DNA of 64,000 nucleotides from Sambucus nigra (Eukaryota > Streptophyta > Magnoliopsida > Dipsacales > Adoxaceae): positions 126,053,268 through 126,117,267 of the forward strand of contig OX422220.1 of NCBI GenBank assembly GCA_949130495.1. The letters are read 5' to 3'. The translations under genes were made by a program, and so were the position numbers. The stretch's first letter is position 1; each line of letters starts with the position of its first letter. The notes under the pieces are model-generated. The model ran no database searches. It was not told the DNA's origin and was given only the letters and a program-made list of their open reading frames with translations. Below are positions 59,043 through 64,000 of the stretch, in pieces.

Positions 59043-59546
59043 TGTAACACCCCTCTTAAAATAATAACGGGTGGCAAGCCCTATACTACATTAAATCAGG
59101 AGTCTCAGATGGCTCAGTCTCAACATCAATTGTCAGCACTAAATAATATATGACTAACTACCCGATATCATATAAGCGAGATGTTAAAATTAAATAAAAC
59201 ATGCAACAGACAACAAACCAACACTATAAGCTACTAACAAAGAAAAGAAAGATGCATACATGAACTATGATAAATGAAATGAATAACTACAAATGAATAT
59301 GCCATAAAGAAATAAACCCGAATAAGCTGTCGGGTCAGAGACAATACAATAACTGAAATGGAATAGATATAAACATTTATAAATATCCCTTGGGTATAAA
59401 CCCGATATACAACTTGAATCCTACATAGATTTTTTTTAAAGAAGTAGGAAGCGACTACAATCTAAGTCCCGCAACAAACCGCACCTGTCACGGCTCCCAA
59501 GACTCTGGATAGAGGGCATCCGGCATCCATGCGGTAGGACACCTGT

Positions 59547-59592
<46 letters not shown>

Positions 59593-62500
59593 GCAGGAGA
59601 GAAAAGTAAACGGGTCAGAGCCCAAGTTGTAAAAATATTTAGCAAGTGTGTTAACCGTGCATAATGAATATAAATGCACTTATTTCATAATTAAAGTGGA
59701 ATCACACTCTCGTGAAACCCCAACTCACCTCTCATCTGACGACGCGCACCTATTCGCGTCCTGTAGTCTTAGTTAAGTTACCCCACCTATAAGGACAACC
59801 TAACTTACCACATGCATAGACTATACCCACAAGACCTGCCTTACTATCATATCCCAAGAATCCACTCTTTCTAAACACACTTAGTTATTTTTACAAACAC
59901 GTATACCATACTAGGCTTAATGGATTTCGGTTTATAATTTAATCAATTATAATTCTTAATACGTTACCCATATACATTTGGATTGAATCATAGGATTTAA
60001 TTTCTAAAAGCGAAATCCAAACAAGGAACACCCCCGTTACACTACTCCTTGACAATGTCGATCCTAGAGATCCATTATGCCATACATACAATTCTACTAT
60101 TACAACTACTAAATTTAGATTACCATATAAGAACAACTCAAAATCTCCAATAATATCCTTGGGATGATGTAACCGAAATATTCCTTAAATGCAATACATC
60201 AACCCCCAATAATCTAATACACCATAATCATCCAAGATGTACTCCATAAAAATTCCATATCCTTTCATCTATAGGATATATAAATATATATATATAGGCA
60301 TTTATTCTAACCATATATATATATATATACAATCATCCATTCCCATAGCCAAGTGTACATACCACATATGATGTACAATGGCCATGCACATAATATACAC
60401 GGCTATATATATCGTCGATAAACTACACCATGCTATCATCTTCCAAGGCATTACTCACATACCATCCTAGGGACCACGGTCGGACTCAATATCACCGACA
60501 TCGGGGCCAAACACACACACACGATGTCCCGGGAAGCAGTCATAGCTCCTAACCGGTCAATGAGACGAGACATACCCACCACATCCCACCCCAAAAGAAA
60601 TACATATCACATAATAACACAATGGACGATTATGACCTGGGGAATATTCACACCATGCTCCTTGAGACAGGATGCTCACCCTCTGCGCGGAAACTTTCCA
60701 ATGATAGCATGAGGGGGGTATGCTTAACCACATAAGTACATATATCGTTCATATGCACAATATATATACATCCATATGATCCCATAATATGATTAAACCA
60801 TCACATAAGGTTTAGATATTCACAACATAAATATATCCACATATTCATATTTATACAGATATATATCCACATATCCACACATATATATATATATATATAC
60901 ACAATACTTCTCGTTTGTATGTATGATATTTATAAACTCGGCTTTAAGTATATATAAACCTCAATATAAAAAACGTCACACCAACAAATTTAATTTACCT
61001 CGATATGTGAATACAATCCCTCACTTGAAGCATATTCATCCATTTTTTTCCTATGATGAATAGTCTCCCAAAAATATATGCGTATATCCAACATTAGGGT
61101 TATCACCCAAGGTTTAGTGTAGGTAACAATCGCTACACCTTCCATATATCTCCGAAAGGACATCCATGTCTCCAATATTAATTTCTACTATTGATATATA
61201 CATAATTAATAGTCTATAAACCTCAGCTTATCCCAACTTCCTTTCAAGTATTGGAATCCCAATGATTATTTCCACACAATTATGTATAAACTATCATGAC
61301 TAGAATTATACTACCACTTATTCTAGTTGATAGTACGATCCAATGGTTCCCACTTTTACCTAAGGTTTAATTGTTCTTATGAACCATTACTCCTATCGCG
61401 TTACCAATTGTGCCCTTAATTTAAACGTTTCTAAGGATACGTGATCCCTCTCACTCTTCGGTCCCCAAACCTTAATCTCAATAGAATCCTATTTACCATA
61501 AGTATTTGGCACTACCCTCTGCCTAAAATTTCACAACATACCCTCGCGACTCTCTCTAAGAGTTCTTAACCTCCCATCGTATCTATACTCACTTTTGATT
61601 TATAATTAGGATTTTCAACCCCAATGAGGTTTCTCACTATCTCCATAAACACACACAACTCCAATGCATACACATATATTTTCCCCAAACTATTTCAAGA
61701 AGTCCCCATGATCCTAACATGTGAGAAACCCCTTATAAGTCTCCAAACTGCATCTCTTACATCATCAAAGAAGACCCCAAATTAATAAACCCATCCAAAT
61801 AGGGTTAGAAATCACTATAGAGAAAATCACTCCAAATGCCCTATTTTCGAATCGATTCGGCCCAGCGAATCAATTCGGCCTCCAAGGCGGATCGATTCGG
61901 GTCTAAAGACCTGGGTTTCTATCTTAGGCCGAATCGATTCGCCTTGGGTCCGAATCGATTCGGTCAATGCAGACCTGCCAATTTTGCTTAGGCCGAATCG
62001 ATTCGCTTAAGGGGTGAATCGATTCGGGTCTGCAGAATTTGAAGGGTTCTTCTTCTTCTTCATTGAATCCACGAATTTAAAACCCTAAAATTTCACTTCT
62101 AACCCCCTAAACCTTCATCACAACATTATTCTAAACCAATAAATCAATCCCAAAGTTGATTCCAACCATTTCTACACAATTAAACCCATATATAAACATC
62201 AATTTCAAGATTTGATCTTCAAAATCTAGGTTTTGTTATTAATACCCAAAATCCATTTCTTTAACCCACAAATTATGAAATCAAATACACAAATGACTTA
62301 TTTAGCAAGATTAAACACTTGCCTCTATTTTGTAGAGGTTGGATCGTCCTCGTTATCGCGTTAGGTCCGGAATCTCTAACCTTTTCTTCCTCCCTCTCTT
62401 CCTTCTTCTTATTTCCTTCTTCCATTCTCTTTTATTTCTCTCTTCTCACAAATGAGAAGGCTTGATCCGTAAGCCTCTTAAACCTTAAAACATAAGTCCC

Positions 62501-62780
62501 AAGTTTAAATGTTAATACACACTTTACATGACTCGTTTACTCCAATTCGAGTCAGATTGAATTAAAAATATTTCGGAGCTGAAATAAAACCCAATGACAG
62601 TCATTTTGACTATCTCGACCCTTCCGGGATCGATGGTACACTCGAAATCATCATTCGGAGTACTTTTAAATGTTCTCTATTTTTGAACCTCAATTCCCAA
62701 ATTTTAAATTCTCCAATTCAATTAAATTTTATTTTCCCAAAAATTTAATTTCTCAATCTCCAAAGTCACGGGTTGTTACA
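59043..62780 (-). repeat. X right LTR (its 5' LTR), uninterrupted
   Basis: 3738 bases, TGTAACACCCC...GTTACA. Contains the empty site of Tat-2 at 60099-60103. Compared with the left LTR it lacks 84 bases (equivalent of 29528-29611) with AAA at both breakpoints, and it has a GT/AT repeat at 59551-59589. Palindrome cluster at 61847-62028. No genes. Confidence 0.94.
61847..62028. repeat. ATCGAT-type palindrome cluster, X right LTR
   Basis: Seven units in the same order as at 45636-45815, for example GGCCGAATCGATTCGCC near 61927 and GTCCGAATCGATTCGG near 61948. The latter is perfect here but mutated (GAATCAATTC) in the left LTR. Confidence 0.92.
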
Positions 62781-64000
62781 ACTTTCACACACTTTTGTAG
62801 ACACCTATCGATAATACATAAATTCAAATCAGTATAATCTCACCCATGGTAGTCCTTTTCGCATAAGCAATATATCATAAATCAACACCATTAAGTCAAA
62901 GTGTTTTTCACACAAAATGCTCAAATGGTCAATAAAAATGTTTAAATAATTGACTAAAATAAGATCTCGGGATTTATCCGTGATTTAAAATCAATCGCTC
63001 AGGCAAGACACATAACATAATTCATATGATCCAAATGACATGAAATTCATGTGTAAAGTGAAATCATAATCAAATATTTCAACAAACTTTAACTATCATT
63101 ATTTTCTTACGAATTATAATATATCATTGAATAAATAATTATTAATGCCAAATAGTTAAGAATCCATACTTTAATCATCATTCAACCTAAGTTCATACAC
63201 TAAATCAATATAAATATACTTAATCACACATCACACAAAGGAATAAAATAAAAATATTTTTGACTTTTTAAGAAATGAAGGATGCAATATGTACATACAT
63301 ACTAAGTAAGGTCTAAAACATATACAAAAATGCATGATGCAAGAAAATCCTTACAAAAAGGTATGAAAATGATCCAAACGTGATAATGAAAATCCCTCAC
63401 AACAAATTATGCAATCCCAAAGGAATGAAGGAGTACCTAGGAAGGGTTTACATAATCAGAGCCCTAGGTATCTTAAGTAAACTACCAACATTGGTAGAGA
63501 GGGATGCTGCCTCTAACGAATATTAGGGAGGCATGAAGATAACTTCATTCTTCGTAAGTTTCCTTTGAGGTAAGTCAACCTCAACTTTCATTCTTGGTGA
63601 AATTCTTGGCATACCTTTACCAATATTAGGTATTCATCTCTCTTTACGCATAGAGATTATGTTCCTTGGAATGTTAAGATAGTCTATAAGTCTAGGAATT
63701 TCTCTCCTAACATATTTTCATCCATTGAGAATAATGTTAACTTTTCTCCTCAACTTGCTAATCTATCCTCTAATATCATTAATAAGATCTCTCTTCATAT
63801 TTTTTTCTTCTCTTATAAAAGAACCTATAATTTTAATTTAAATTTGGTTTGAATGCCCATGTATCTTACAATGAGGATAAAGTGACACATTTCTCCTAAA
63901 CTTAGGTTTTGGTTCATAAGATCTCTTTTCAACTTTAGCAAGATACTTCCTATTAAAAGAAAAGTGGTCGTTGTGATTGCTTTACCACAAAAAAATAACA
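62781..64000 (-). mobile_element. Repeat Y, copy 2, right part, running off the window
   Basis: Begins with the second ACTTT of the X target duplication and matches copy 1 from 11901 to about 13115, in the same orientation. The zinc-knuckle part of the copia gag is at about 63850-63900 (minus). The gag body would lie beyond the window. Confidence 0.9.

Larger units (their letters stand above)
28584..62780 (-). mobile_element. Element X: non-autonomous Tekay-like LTR retrotransposon with giant LTRs, host of two nested elements
   Basis: Begins TGTAACACCCC and ends GGGTTGTTACA, flanked by perfect ACTTT duplications (28579-28583 and 62781-62785). Its primer site (59029-59040, reverse of TGGTATCAGAGC) is at the right, so X lies on the minus strand. 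The LTRs without inserts are about 3.83 kb (left) and 3738 bases (right). The interior without insert Z is only 797 plus 980 bases and I see no coding sequence. The right-end leader resembles that of Z and the left end has the GGACGAAATTTTTGTAAGGGG words typical of chromovirus 3' ends, hence the Tekay-like assignment. It must have moved with proteins supplied by another element, or lost its own by deletion. Confidence 0.9.

Overview
The window is repeat-rich nuclear DNA from a flowering plant, and I see no convincing host gene. Almost everything assignable is LTR retrotransposon: two Ty3/gypsy Tat-lineage elements, a chromovirus of the Tekay (Del) type, a non-autonomous Tekay-like element with very long LTRs, and older Ty1/copia, Tat, LINE and CACTA debris. 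All coding regions are broken by stops and frameshifts. The density and nesting suggest pericentromeric or other heterochromatin. I cannot name the species.

Layout. (1) 1-11556: Tat-1 on the + strand, entering the window inside gag: gag, protease, RT, degenerate RNase H, second (archaeal-type) RNase H, integrase, an array of small palindromic repeats, then two genes on the opposite strand (8203-6884 and 10560-8381, the latter with two GT-AG introns that keep frame), then the 3' LTR. (2) 11557-28583: older debris: copia gag and LTR on the minus strand (called Y), a CACTA end, a Tat gag and primer site (called V), a LINE RNase H fragment, a second copia fragment (called U), hairpin repeats, microsatellites and unassigned AT-rich DNA. 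(3) 28584-62780: element X, a Tekay-like non-autonomous element lying on the minus strand with 3.7-3.8 kb LTRs and about 1.8 kb of non-coding interior, inserted in a second copy of Y with a perfect ACTTT target duplication. X hosts Tat-2 (29706-43864, inside its left LTR) and Z (47377-58057, inside its interior). Tat-2 itself carries an insertion, W (about 39350-40845), in an intron of its antisense gene. (4) 62781-64000: the rest of the second Y copy.

The order of events can be read directly: the uninterrupted site for X is at 11901-11905 in the first Y copy, and the uninterrupted site for Tat-2 is at 60099-60103 in the right LTR of X.

Most interesting points: both Tat elements carry intron-containing antisense genes facing pol, with arrays of hairpin-forming repeats exactly where the two convergent transcription units meet. 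In Tat-1 the same palindromic repeat also lies inside the pol reading frame as a linker before the second RNase H. LTRs of X and Z, and insertion W, each hold a cluster of perfect palindromes with a central TCGA; Z and W share this block although I see no other resemblance. Nearly all nonsense codons fit decay of methylated cytosine.
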